From: Steinernema hermaphroditum
Taxonomy: Eukaryota; Nematoda; Chromadorea; Rhabditida; Steinernematidae
Reading direction: 5' to 3'
Length of the DNA: 64,000 nucleotides
Assembly (NCBI GenBank): GCA_030435675.1
Contig: CM059625.1
Coordinates: 12,772,001 to 12,836,000, forward strand
The notes below the pieces were generated by a model. That model was not told where the DNA came from and searched no databases. It worked only from the letters and a program-made list of their open reading frames with translations. The position numbers and the translations under genes are program-made. Numbering within the stretch: position 1 is the stretch's first letter; every line of letters begins with the position of its first letter. Positions 1 through 11,553 of the stretch are shown in pieces.

Positions 1-1502
1 GTAAGTTCAGAAACAACTTTGTTATAGAAACATATTCATCACACCAACGATGATCTTCATTGAATCAGCTGTTAATCAAAGGGCTAATGTCGGACCCATC
101 AGTCAGACCCCAAGCCAGAGAGAGTTCTCAGGAGAACCCATTGTCTGAAATATACGAAAGTACGGTCTTCAGGCAGAAGAAACAGGAAGAAGCGATGTTA
201 GTCTAAGACAACATGCAAGTCTAACTCAAATTTATGCGTCCCTGGTGCTCAAACAGAACATCCGGCTGAGTTGAACTACGTCCCCAGACTACCAATCAGC
301 ACCTATTCGCATATTTGCTGACGAGTTGGAGCAGCAGTCTAGTCCAAAATAAACACTATTTGCTGAACGGTAGATACCGATATGTGGCATCTTGTTTATT
401 TCAGTTATGAACACTGATGCTGTGGCAAGAGTAAACAGAACTGTTATGATTTTATGAGCCTCAAATCCATTCTTGTCCTTCATTGGTATTATTTTCATTG
501 GAATAATTGTAGTGTGTGAATGCTATATTCGGCACATCGGATTACGGTAACGAATTGCTAGTATTTCTCCACTTTATTGTGAATGAGAATGTCGACAGTC
601 CACCAGAACGAGTCCCCATGTTGGTCTGTGTTCATGTCAGTGCTGTGAAATTCGAAACTGAAATGGACGCACTTTGCTTACGGCCCCAAGTGTTTTGCCC
701 AGGAATCTAGTTACAAAGTAGAGTTTGTGAGAACTCTCCACAAAAGCAAGTTCTCCCGACGTTAAATCTAGAAGAAGAACAAAAATAGATGTAAATTGAG
801 GATTCCGTCTGTACAAACTCAAAGTACTTTCGACTGAGAGGAGGAGCGCAATCAGGAATTGTTGCGAATTGGCGGGTTCGGATTCCCATTAACAGGCGAA
901 GTACCGCCCAAATGAGCATACTTCAAGTTGATGAGTGCAAAAAGTCATGCGACTGTTGGCCACAGAAACGCCTTCGATGACTAAGCGCCAATTTGGTCCA
1001 ACGACTGGTCGTAAAATTGAGTGAATGGCCAAATGCAAATACACAAAGGAGGCGTAGGCGCATGCAAGGTGTCTATCTTTGAGGAGAGGCTCAGACAGCA
1101 GAGATCATTAGTACTTTTTGTTCATCTGACCACTTCCACTCGTCACTTTTTTTTTGTCGCTTTGGTCGGATGTGGGCGCGAATATAGTGCGTCGGAACAC
1201 CTTTGTGATGAGGTTCGGAGGGCCGCGTGACGAAGCGTGTAAACCGATCCCGGCCGTCGTGAGATAAAAATTCAAGCATCTTACAGCAAGCGCTATGGCA
1301 TGGGGCGTCAGTTGGACAGAATTTCACAGACACCGACGCCATTTTATGAAGGCGATTATGTTGCGAGATCGGACTGGCGATTTGGCCATAAAGTGTGCGT
1401 GATCGTGTTTTCGATTTTTTACCAATCCATCCAGTATTAAACTCAACGCGGTGCCGTCCTCTTTTGTAGAAGCTTTCGACTTCAGACGTGCGCCGCCGAC
1501 TC
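1..1502. other. Intergenic region upstream of fibulin gene
   Basis: No coding exon is recognisable here. The first ten bases read as a strong 5' splice site consensus, so the window may begin exactly at the end of an exon of a gene to the left, but nothing else supports this. The short open frames lack family resemblance and splice structure. Confidence 0.5.
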
Positions 1503-4500
1503 ATGTGGACTGCTCCATTGCTGCTTCTATTCTTTTTCGGTAAGTCTGCTGTTGTTAGTTCGCACATCCTGACAACAAGTCTCCGTCTCCAGTACCTTCA
1601 AGAGCGAACGAAATCACGCGATGCTGCTCGATTGGGGTGAGACACTTCAGAGAGAGCGAACACTGCGTGAATCCCACGGGATCGAGCTCTATTCTCTGCA
1701 ATAGGGCCAGTTCAGTTTGCTGTCTTCGAGCTCTACTGGACCAAAGCTGCAATGCCGGAAGGAAGTTGGCCCAAAATAACGTCGTCTGCCCTTCACTCAT
1801 TGACCGAATTGGTGGAGGAGTCGAGAAGGTACTTGAAACACCCACACCGTCTTCTAAACCCTCTTATCCTTCAAGGAATGTTGTGAATGCTGCATGATGG
1901 CAAGGGATCTTCGCTCGCAAGGAAAACCGTGTGTGGCTTCCAGGAAGCTAAGTGCCTCATGCCTTCAGTCCTTCAACGCCTGCTGCAACCGCACACGAGG
2001 CTCCTTCGGAGCAACTCAGTTGGTTGACCGATGTGCCCAGGCGCGATGCTCGCATTTGTGCAACGACCGTGGAGGTAAAAAGGTGGAATGCTCCTGCAGG
2101 AAGGGATACACGCTCTCACCCGACGGATTCACTTGCATTCGTGAGTTTCGTGCGGACACAAAAAGTTTGCAATTAAGTTAAGGAAGTGTGTGTGGGTTAG
2201 CTGGCAAAAAAAAGTTGCACTTTAGGTGGAAAACGAGACGGTTTTTACTTAAAAATTAGGTTGCGCTTAGCATGGAAAAACTTATTTTCCATTACCACAT
2301 ATTGAAGAAGTTGCGAAGGAGGAAGTATTGCTATAGATTCGATTCTTTTCTGCCGACGCGTTTTCCCAAATGGTTTCGAGTCTCTTAAGTGACGTCTCTT
2401 AATTCAACAAGTCTGCCGTATTTTAGGCTGACTAAATAAATGAGCTGAGAAGTGACTTCTGACCGAGAACTTATTAATGTCTGACACGCGAGCCGACGCA
2501 GTTGTCGAACCAAGATAAGCGGGACGCACTCTTAACCTCCAGCAAAAAAAGCTAATTTGCGGTTCTTATTTTAGCCGTCGAAGAGTGCAATTTCCTGAAT
2601 GAACGAGCCTATTGCAACAAACATCGCGATCGGTGCATCGTAAAACGAGGAATGTACCGCTGCGATCCGAAAGACAAAAACTTGCGCTTCATGTCAGCGG
2701 CCCCGACGGCGGAGTTCATACCGCATGAGGAATTTTCGAATGACATTGCCCATTTAATTCAACGCAAACCACAGCGGCTTTACCCGACGCCCACTCAATG
2801 TGCCCCTGGATTTCAAGACTCTGAAGGAAAAGGAGTCTGCGAAGGTAAGTGCGTCACATCTTTGTTTTGACGCGAAAGATCCCCGAAAGCATCTTTTTGT
2901 GAGGAGTCAAGTTGCAATGTTGCAGATGTTGATGAGTGCGCCATGGGCGAACATCGCTGCACACCTCTGCAGATATGCAGAAATACGCTCGGAAGTCACG
3001 AATGCGTGGCCAAACAGTGCTCTTGGTCGGAGATCATGAATTCCCGAACGGGGGAGTGTATCCCCGTGGACTGTCCACTGGGCTACATTCCAAAGGACGG
3101 ACGCTGCGAGGACATCAACGAATGCGCTGTTCCCGGACGGTGTGGGTCGATGCAGGTGTGCGTGAACACTCAGGGCTCCTATCGGTGCGTGCAAGACACG
3201 AATCTCTGCAGAACGGGATACAAGGCTCTCCCATCGAGCGGAATATGCGTTGGTGAGCTTCTTTTTTTTTGCACTTACACACATCAAGTCCAAAAGCAAC
3301 AATTTATGAGTGGTGCTGTCTACAGATGTACTCCTAACAGATCATCCATCATAAGAAAGAAAAACGTTATTTCACAAACTCAAGAAGAGTCTAGTTCCTT
3401 GTCCCCTAAAGCATGCTAGGGACGATGTCTTTTTATTCTAATGCAAATCCTTTTTGCGGATATTCATAAGCAACAGACCCGACGTTAATTGAGTTTAGAT
3501 ATAAACGAGTGCGAAGAGGGATCGCACACGTGCGGCTCCGTGCAGTGCATCAATCTTCAAGGATCTTTCACTTGCAAATGCTCGCAGGGCTTCCGCTTCA
3601 ACACCACGGTCAGCTAACAGATTTTGCGGTTTTTCATGCCGATTTGCAGAGCAGACAATGTGGCGACATTAATGAATGCGAGGCGTTTGGGGGGCACATG
3701 TGCTCGCCACATGCCACCTGTGAGAACACCATCGGTTCCTTCAGGTGCCACTGCAAGTTAGGATTTGTACTTGCGGCCGACGAGCGAACTTGTCACGGTG
3801 GGGTCATCTTGTGACCCGAAGGTGTTAAAGTTGGATTACAGACATTGATGAATGTTCTATGGGAAGCAATCAGTGCCATCAAAAGTGCGTTAATACACCA
3901 GGAAGTTACGAGTGCGACTGCCGGACGGGCTATGAGCTCGACAACGACCAGCGCACGTGTCGTGACATCGACGAGTGCCAAGGTAGGGCTTTTGGGGGGA
4001 ACGGGCAGACGATGAACATGACATAGGAAACAACATGTGCATGAATGTCTGCATGAATACGCCCGGTTCGTTCGAATGCCGTTGTCCAGAGGGATACCGC
4101 ATCGACAACGATGGATTCCGTTGCAAAGGTACATACGACCACTTTTCGGGTGGTCTCATTAGTCTCTGCAGATATCAACGAATGCAACACAGACCCTTGT
4201 CAGAGAACGGAAGACCTGTGCGTGAACACAATCGGGGGGTTCAAGTGTCGCAGCATGACTTGCCCTGAGAACTTCGTCTACGACAGCTACTACAAAAAGT
4301 ATTCCACGTTTGAGACGGAAGTCGAAGTAACTAGCGATTCTAGCAATGTGGAAGACGGTTACTCATGTCTGAAGAAATGCAGCGTCAATGACTCCGTCTG
4401 CATGAACAACATAACCAAAGAGATCCTCTACCAGTTCCGATCGATCGCATCGATGCCCGTTGTGAGCAGTCCGATCGAGGTGTCCCGCATCCACACTCAG

Positions 4501-4768
4501 ATGCACATGCCTTTCTCGGTGCAATACGAGATCGGCAACGATCCAAACGGATTCTTCTCTGTGGAGCAACGTGAGCATATCGGTTCGTTCGTTTAGGGCT
4601 TGAGTAAAAAAAAGAAACTTTACAGGTATTATAAATTTGGTGAAGCCGATCAAAGGGCCGCGCGAGGAAACGATCAAAATAAACATCAGAACGAAGTCGC
4701 GAGCCAACCTCCTAATGGCTCACAATGTCGCCTATATCAACATCAGCGTTTCGCAATATCTTTTCTAA
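1503..4768 (+). CDS. fbl-1: Fibulin-1-like extracellular matrix protein
   Basis: Secreted matrix and basement-membrane glycoprotein. Exons by splice site and phase: 1503-1539, 1593-1828, 1876-2140, 2575-2844, 2926-3252, 3499-3608, 3650-3797, 3842-3982, 4027-4128, 4172-4582, 4626-4768. The first exon is a signal peptide ([12 protein letters not shown]). Exons 2-3 hold cysteine-rich anaphylatoxin-type modules with paired CC motifs. About nine EGF-like modules follow, most starting DINEC, DIDEC or DVDEC, the calcium-binding signature. The last two exons form the fibulin C-terminal module, ending NISVSQYLF before TAA. All phases agree (mostly phase 1, typical of EGF exons), so the gene looks intact. 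The module order matches fibulin-1 rather than fibrillin or the shorter fibulins. Alternative C/D-type 3' exons, known in the family, were not seen. Confidence 0.93.
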
Positions 4769-6450
4769 TTCGCATAACAAAATGTACATAGTGGATTTAA
4801 TTAAAGTGAGCCTTATTTCTACACATCGAACAAGCAACAAGAAAGACTTCGCATTCGGAAAACAAACAACCAATAAGTGACTTAAAAGCATGGAAGTCAG
4901 TCTTTATATGAATTGTTCAGCGTTCGCATTTTGTTTTCGATTACTCCGCTTAAGCAGATAACAAAACAACCACTTATGAAGGAGATGTGAAGTGTATAAA
5001 GTAAAATCGCTTTCGGCCTGGTGATTTTGATGAGATTGGACTCGTATTTATTATAATTTGTAAATCTTTGCGGACTCTGCCGCATCTTAGACCACTGCCT
5101 GACGAGTGATCTGTACGCAAATTAGGGCAAAGGGCCGTGAAGTCACCGAATTACATTGGTGGGGAAAAATTCCCGCGAGAAAAAAAGCCCGAGGGTTCAA
5201 ACGACGCTGTTTATACTGTCTTCCCTTCAATGTCTTATGTGCTTGCTGTAAATCTGCAATTTTATTGTTGAGATTTCTGCAAAAGCAACCAATATTTTAC
5301 CATAAAGCTGCCCACATCGTGTAAATATGCGTTGAACAACCGGTTGATATAATCTGGATAAAGGAGTAAACGACTGACCGTATCTCGAGACCCAATACAC
5401 ATAACAAAATTAAAACAAATATGGGAACCAGCACACCATCTCCTTCGTTTTCAACCGGTGATCGAGGGAGAATGAGCTAAAAGACTGTGTTTACTAAACG
5501 AATGCCACTCTCTAGAGCCGTACGTGAGATTTTGCCTGCGGCAAGATAGCGAAGACAACACAAGAGACAATCCAGATCACAATATTGTGGTTGAAAGCTG
5601 CCAAATGTTCAAATCACAAAGTCGGATCACACCGTCATCGCCTGATTGGTGCGAAATGATGCATACAAAAGGAATTTACAATGATACTTGGAAAAAGACA
5701 AGTTCCGATTGCTGCTTTCCGTGCAACTTTGTGGATTCCGACAGTAATAGTGCTCTAAAATATAGGAAACAATATACGAAATTCAAGAAAACAGCTACCT
5801 GACCCGCATGGATCTGCTTGAATCCGTAATTAGAACTACGGAAGCTCGTTTCTTTGCGCGTTTTCGTTTACTCCGAGCGAGGATGATGCTGCGCGAAAGG
5901 GCAGTCGTTTCAGACTACTCATTGCTGTCTAGTTTTACCCTGCCTTCTCTGACCATCGACAGTGTAGACGTTGCAGCCGAACGGTTGAGTGTGACAGAAG
6001 TATGTGGCATCTGAAGCTCCAATCATGCAAACATAATTTTTGGAACCCTTACGGGTGAGCGACCAACACCTCTCGTCAGCGTGAAGCTGAAATTTTTGGA
6101 ACCGCCGTTGGGGAAACCCAACGGTTCATAATACATCCTATTCTATGTCCTGTGATGGGCTCTCATAGCGAACTGCCTGTGTGCACAACCTCGCTGTCGA
6201 TGAGCTTCTTGCGTTCCTTATTCTTCTTTATCGTTACCATTCTTTGCAACAAATTTCTAGCCATTTCAGCGTAACTGATTGCACTTTTTTCCCTTCGTGT
6301 TGTGATACAAGCCGTGAACTACCCAATCGTGTATTTATCTTCCTTGTAGACTGTTGATTTCGAACGGGAGAGATATGTGTCGTTTGTTATCGCGTTTGTG
6401 ATTTATATTAGTTTCGACTTTTAGTTCTTTAATTAATTGCATGATTCAGA
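4769..6450. other. Intergenic region, no gene recognised
   Basis: Holds the fibulin 3' flank and the NDUFA5 5' flank. Short open frames at 5524-5802 and 5808-6014 have no recognisable family and no convincing splice partners. A perfect 8-bp hairpin lies at 6105-6124. Confidence 0.5.
6105..6124. repeat. Perfect short hairpin
   Basis: CCGTTGGG at 6105-6112 pairs with CCCAACGG at 6117-6124 across a GAAA loop. It lies about 330 nt upstream of the NDUFA5 start codon. Function unknown; it may be chance or a relic of a mobile element. Confidence 0.4.
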
Positions 6451-7072
6451 ATGTCCGTTTTGGCTGTAAAGCTGCTGCGCGGCGCTGTAGCTGTGCCGAA
6501 GACGACCACTATCATCCCGGCTTGCTCGATGTACAAAAATCCCTATTTGAATCGTTTCAAGGAAAGAAGCAAGGTCTCTCCTGATTTCTACAAGAAGGTA
6601 TGTCATATGTACAGCTATAGATAAGCGAGTAATTTAAATTATGTTTCAGTCTACTGGATTGACTGGATTGTTTGTCAACGAGCACCCCCATCGAGCCTTG
6701 ACTGTTGTTTATGGTCGTATCCTCCGCGCCCTGGAGCAGATTCCTGCAAATGCTGCTTATCGTCAGTATACCGAACAGATCGTGAAGCGTCGCCTTGCCC
6801 TTGTGCAGGAAGTTCGAATGCTATATGGTGCCACCAATTAAAGTTCTTGTCCTTTACAGGAGAATGATATCGAAAAGTTGGAGCAGAAAATCGGAATGGG
6901 TCAGATCGAAGAAGTCATTGAGCAGGTGACTATACGTCTTAGTTTCTGTTCTTAGTTTATGCTTTAGGCTGAATATGAACTTAAATGTGTCCGCTCTCTC
7001 ATTGAATCGAAGGCTTGGGAGCCTCTTGTTGAGAAGGCGCCAGAAGGACAGTGGCGATGGCCCGTCGTTTAG
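6451..7072 (+). CDS. NDUFA5: NADH dehydrogenase 1 alpha subcomplex subunit 5 (complex I B13)
   Basis: Accessory subunit of mitochondrial complex I, located in the matrix arm (family knowledge). Four exons in consistent phase 0: 6451-6597, 6650-6811, 6860-6925, 6968-7072, giving about 158 residues. The core reads STGLTGLFVNEHPHRAL, then a conserved helical segment, and the C-terminus is W-rich (GQWRWPVV), as in this family. The first 30 residues are basic and hydrophobic with no acidic residue, which would suit a mitochondrial presequence. A polyadenylation signal AATAAA lies at 7149. Nothing suggests damage. Confidence 0.93.
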
Positions 7073-7780
7073 GCTATAGCAACCCTCTGATCTAATAGCG
7101 TTAGAGTTTCGCAAAAAATCATCGCATCGTGTTCCTGATTGCGCTAACAATAAAGCCGATTTATCATATGTTATGTCACGACGTTGCTGTTTATTTCCTA
7201 TCATCGTTTTGCAGGAAATCAAAAGTGAACTCGAAATTTGTCAGCAACTTGTCCAACTTGGTTATGATGCACATTGCTCGCTTTATCAACTTTTTCGCTG
7301 GTTGTTCCGTCACGGGAGATGTCGCATTTTGCAGATCACAGTGTCAATGGCTGTCAGCAACAGTGCGCAGCTTCTGAAAGTGACATTTGAAACTATTCAG
7401 AACGTGTGAAGACGTTCTGAGAACTTTTCAAGTGCGCGTTGTCCTCTTCCTTGTCGTCCATTCGGTGATCCAAAATTAGATAACTCATTAATCTTTTAGG
7501 TTGAAGGCTACGAAAGGAGTGGGAAGGGCGAAATGCTGCTTTCCTCGTAGGTAATTTATGACGACAAACACATTTGTGTGCACGTATGAACGATGCTGGA
7601 CCGAGTGAAATGTTATTGTTGTTAGTTGCGGCCACTTTGCTAACGTGATCTCTCTGGAGGGGATGCTCCTTGATGCAAACTTGTATGCGCGTTGAGGATA
7701 TTGCTCGACACGACAGAGGCTACGGCCGAATCCCGCGGTCCAACTAGGAGTACAGTTCTTATTCTGTTTTAGGGGAAGCC
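7073..7780. other. Intergenic region
   Basis: Contains the NDUFA5 3' end with AATAAA at 7149 and then the neuropeptide gene 5' flank. The overlapping open frames at 7129-7409 look like chance. Confidence 0.5.
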
Positions 7781-8562
7781 ATGGCACCCTCTGTGACAAC
7801 ATTTCGACTTGCTGCCTGTCTGATTTTTCTTGTCTTCGCGTTCGCCGCCCATGACAAACGGTCAATCGCTCTCGGGAGACTTTCGCTACGACCGGGAAAG
7901 CGTTCTAGTTACTCAGGTACCTTTTTTTTAAATACGAATTTCAACATGTTGGCAGCTATGAGCCGAACGTGCTGAAACGGTTAACCAATGGACCGCTATT
8001 GCATCACTCTTTTGAGTGAAATACATTGCAGTTGTTGGTTCCTGTTTCTTTAATTTGTATTCTTGCTTCTTGCGTCTGAGAATTGTAACTGCTATCCATT
8101 TAGCACATTTTCCAGCGAAATCCAGAAACGGCTATCTTGAGTGAACGGGTGTTTTGGAGTTCATCAAATTCATTTTGTTGTCATGGACAGGTTTTTTGTC
8201 CTTTTTGATTCTGTACGATGTGGATATGTAGTGATCGTTTGGTAGAACCACTTAAATTCGAATTCGAAAAAATTTAGTAGAACCACTTAAAAATAAAACT
8301 CGAAGAGGCTGAAAATTATAAATTCTTATAGTGTTATTCTTAAACAATTGCTTTATTTGCTTTCAATCTGATGTGTACAATTTCAGCGCGTCCACGCTCT
8401 CTGCAAGAAATCACCAAGATCGTCCGTCTTCCAACAGTCGTAGCTCAGTGTTCAAATGCTCACATGGAGGCCGTTGCGGGCAGTTTGGAGAACCTCGTGC
8501 GTCTGTTGGATAAGTACAGCGTCTATCTTGAGACATGCCGCGATCTTGGCTACTCTTCCTAG
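7781..8562 (+). CDS. Neuropeptide precursor, NLP-46-like
   Basis: Short secretory precursor of about 100 residues in two exons, 7781-7916 and 8387-8562, joined in phase 1. It starts with a hydrophobic signal peptide (MAPSVTTFRLAACLIFLVFA). Between two dibasic KR sites it encodes SIALGRLSLRPG followed by KR. The G before KR is an amidation donor, predicting SIALGRLSLRP-amide. I recall nematode NLP-46 as a peptide with the pattern IAxGRxxxLRPG; the resemblance is by eye. The second exon encodes a longer C-terminal part with two cysteines (VVAQCSNAH and ETCRDLG) and no further dibasic peptide. Its intron and second exon lie inside a duplicated block; the other copy of the block has lost the second exon. 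Confidence 0.7.
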
Positions 8563-9928
8563 AGCGGAATCTTCAGTCATCCATCCGGTCGCCCGTCGTC
8601 ATTTCGTGTTGCACTTATTGGTTGTTGACTGACGTGTTCGATGATGTACACTTATAGGAGAGAAGTCATTAATAAGTTGTTTCCTGGTGGTCATCTCTTG
8701 AGGGTCGTCTTCAGCTTACTCTTGCTTCCATTCTGCCTTGCCCCATAATTCCGTTTTGAATACAAATATTGCGAGCGAGAACAAGTGGTATCCGAACATC
8801 ATGTGAAATTCTTTAAATTATAGATGACTTTCGCGATCTTACAGCGGTGATGACCAGAGGGTATGAAGAGGAAGACGTTATGGAAGAGCGAAGGAAGTAT
8901 CATCACTGCTTAGCATTGGACAAATTAGCTTGAAGATCAGTTTTTCGTGTTCGTTTGAAAGTTTAATCGTCTTATAATTGAATCCATCCAATTTGTGAAT
9001 CAAAAATGAACTGAAAATAGTAGCAACATCGTTGAAAATCATTTTTGTTTATGGATCATTGCTTGCTTTTCACGCAAATGAGTGTGGCGATCGAACTCAA
9101 CCAATGCAGCTCAAACAAACGATGTTTCCTTCTGTAAAAGAGTGGTGATCGGTCAATCGCGTAATAAGCATCTTACCTGATAATCTCATCCATTCATTTT
9201 ACGATAAGGGCGACAGGACGTCTAAACGAAGGGAAAGCCATCGTTTTTCCTACATTTGTGCACAAATCTTCTTTCAGATTATGCTCGTTGACAGTGCAAA
9301 CATGAAATACTGACTTTTTTTCCACAGAGGGAGTATGATTTTCGAAGAGCGTTTTTCGAAGAGGAATTTTCCATTCCAGTATGTGAAACAATTATCCTCT
9401 TCACCGTTGAGATGTCTGCGCTTATCATTTCAATGGAGATCTAGTATCGGTTAAGCAGTTAATGGAAGGATATTGTCATTTGTGGCAGAAAGGTTCCGAC
9501 GTTCCGTTTCTTTCACGCGAAACATAAATACATAGATGTGATGCTAATTAAAGCCGCCGCTGTTTTCTCGTTTTCACATAAATTATCTATTGAAATAAGA
9601 CTTTCGTCATTGCGGTATACGGTAATTTATTGTGCGATGACGAAACGGGAAAGAGAAAGTGACTAGGAGGAAAGCAAGCTAATTGTGAGTGACAAACGAC
9701 ATTGTTGTTTCTAAGCAAACTTTTTCCACTCAACATGGCTTTCTGCAAAGTGGCTGTGTGAAAATGAGTGGGAGCATAATTAGTTCCTTCCACGGAAAGG
9801 AACGACGGCGTTCAGAGAGCTTCGAGGGTGTGAGAGAATTCATTGGTGCAGGGTGCAACAAAAATAGAAGAAGGAGAACAATTACACGTATGATCAACTG
9901 AGTTCTTTTTTTGGTAAATGCGATGTGT
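8563..9928. other. Intergenic part of duplication copy A
   Basis: Flanking DNA between the neuropeptide gene and the orphan bZIP exon. Copy B keeps only parts of it. No gene was recognised. Confidence 0.5.
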
Positions 9929-10058
9929 CTACTGGCCATCGAGGTTCAGCAGCTTTGAGCGGTATTCGGCGATCTGGGCCTCCAGGTCGGTGGCGACCTC
10001 TTGCAGCTGGCTGTTCTTCTCCGCCAGCTCGTTGATTTCGAGCAACATTCGTTCGCGT
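9929..10058 (-). pseudogene. Orphan copy of the terminal leucine-zipper exon of the ATF4-like gene
   Basis: Encodes the zipper half of a bZIP domain with a normal 3' splice site at its upstream edge and an in-frame TAG. It nearly matches the functional exon at 18048-18177, with one visible residue change (VATDLEAQ against VAADLEAQ). No basic-region exon lies upstream on the minus strand: the duplication ends at 10193 and is followed by a mariner-like element. It therefore lacks the DNA-binding half and is probably a duplication relic, although its frame is undamaged. Confidence 0.85.
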
Positions 10059-10280
10059 CTGAAATGATAGAGTTGAGAAAAGATCGTAAAGCGATCGCCA
10101 GTTTTTTATGAATCGAATGGCAAGAAAGAGCATGTGATTGCCATGCGAGCGATTCGGCATCACATCGATTCGATCATTGAACGTAGCGTGATGTAGCTTC
10201 TTATGGCATTGATTGCTTAATGTACGACGACTGCCTAATACGACGAAAATACGCATGGAATCTGGAAAAACCAAGAATAC

Positions 10281-11553
10281 TATTGGGTTGGTAAGTTGAA
10301 AATGCACCATTTTTAAAAATGAATCCTTATTGTTGCAAAGGCACAGATTTCAATGGGTGTATTCACCATTTAAGTGCTCAGCCTCTGTACACTTTCTGGC
10401 GAGAAGTCTGGCCATTTCACTGCAGAACAGGAGAGATTCCGGGTCGAAAAGTTCCATTTTGTCCGTTTTTGACCTCATTGCAAACTTTGGCTCAATTTAT
10501 TCGTTGATGTTTCCGACAGTACCGCACAAGTAGGTACCCGATAGAGCTGTGGGAGACCTACATGCATAACAAGTACCTGAGTCCCAGCTGAAGATGAGCA
10601 GCAGTTTTGTGTGCAATCAAAAATATCAAACATTCATGCTCCTGCTGGATCTGCTGAAATCCCAAAACCAGTTACTAGTTCTTGCCTTATCTTGAATAAG
10701 AGAACGAGGTTTTTCTAGATGTTAGTCGCAAACTATAGCTGAGAGATTGCTCTATCCTATAAATACGTTTCAGCCCCGTGCTTCTATAATATCGCATATA
10801 AGACAGTGCAGCATTACTTTTCAACCTGGTTCTGACCGCAGCACAATAGTTGACTTCTCTTCCTTATCCATACCCTCAAGTAGTTCTGGGGATCATACGG
10901 CTAGAACCCCCTTGAACTCAAGAGTCACGAAAAATAAAGGAAAAGATTTTCACTTAGAAATACAAATAAAAGCAGGGGTCAATGAGTTGCGATGGCGGAT
11001 CAAGGGCTCGGAGAGTCGTGAGAAATCGGAGTTCCCGATTTCCACTTGTAGCCAAAGGCATCGGAGCATCAGCCACTATGGCATTGAAGCACCCTAGCTG
11101 GCCGTCCATGTTGTCTGTACACCCCCAGCTGGAGTTTGTTAAATCAACAAAAAGTTTAACTACTTTCGGGTCAAGTGCTTTATGGGCAAATTTTTTATCT
11201 TCTTGGAATTTGTTCTCACTGTGACATTGCAAGAAGAGATCAGCGTGTGCGCTTGGAAGCTAAGCTCCTGCTGTATGCGCAGCTAAGACAGCATACCGCC
11301 TTTCAAATAAATAGTCCCTCGGAGAGGTTGTCGAAGGTTCGGTGTTTCGGATGCCCAGGTGGTGCTTCGCGGACCATGAATATAAAAGGATTCAAAGAAA
11401 GCGGAGGGCATGCAGGTGGGGCATCGGAGCGTACCGACTGGAAAGTCAACCAATCGCCCATACGAACCCACTATTCCATCTGATCCAAGGATCACACAGT
11501 GCGAAAATAGACGCGAATCAAAAATGGTGCATTTTCAACTTACCAACCCAATA
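10281..11553. mobile_element. Mariner-like element with terminal inverted repeats, no intact transposase
   Basis: A left terminus at 10281-10313 (starts TATTGGGTTGGTAAGTTG) and its near-perfect inverse at 11520-11553 bound 1,273 bp, the usual length of a mariner transposon. TA dinucleotides at both ends fit TA target duplication, and GGTTGG-type termini are common among mariners. No frame inside reads as a D,D34D transposase; the longest (10954-11232, minus) is unrecognised. It is either heavily decayed or non-autonomous. Confidence 0.75.

Larger units (their letters stand above)
7985..10193 (+). repeat. Segmental duplication, copy A
   Basis: Matches 17100-18302 in direct orientation. Copy A starts inside the neuropeptide intron, includes that gene's second exon and downstream flank, and ends just beyond a copy of the last exon of the ATF4-like bZIP gene. 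Long stretches are nearly identical (for example 9551-10193 against 17671-18302), so the event looks recent or the copies have been converted. Relative to copy A, copy B lacks about 8390-8845 (the neuropeptide exon), about 9016-9131 and about 9174-9550. Confidence 0.9.

Noticed and set aside
1091..1567. 158-codon minus-strand frame
   Set aside because: It lies antisense over the fibulin signal-peptide exon and has no family resemblance.
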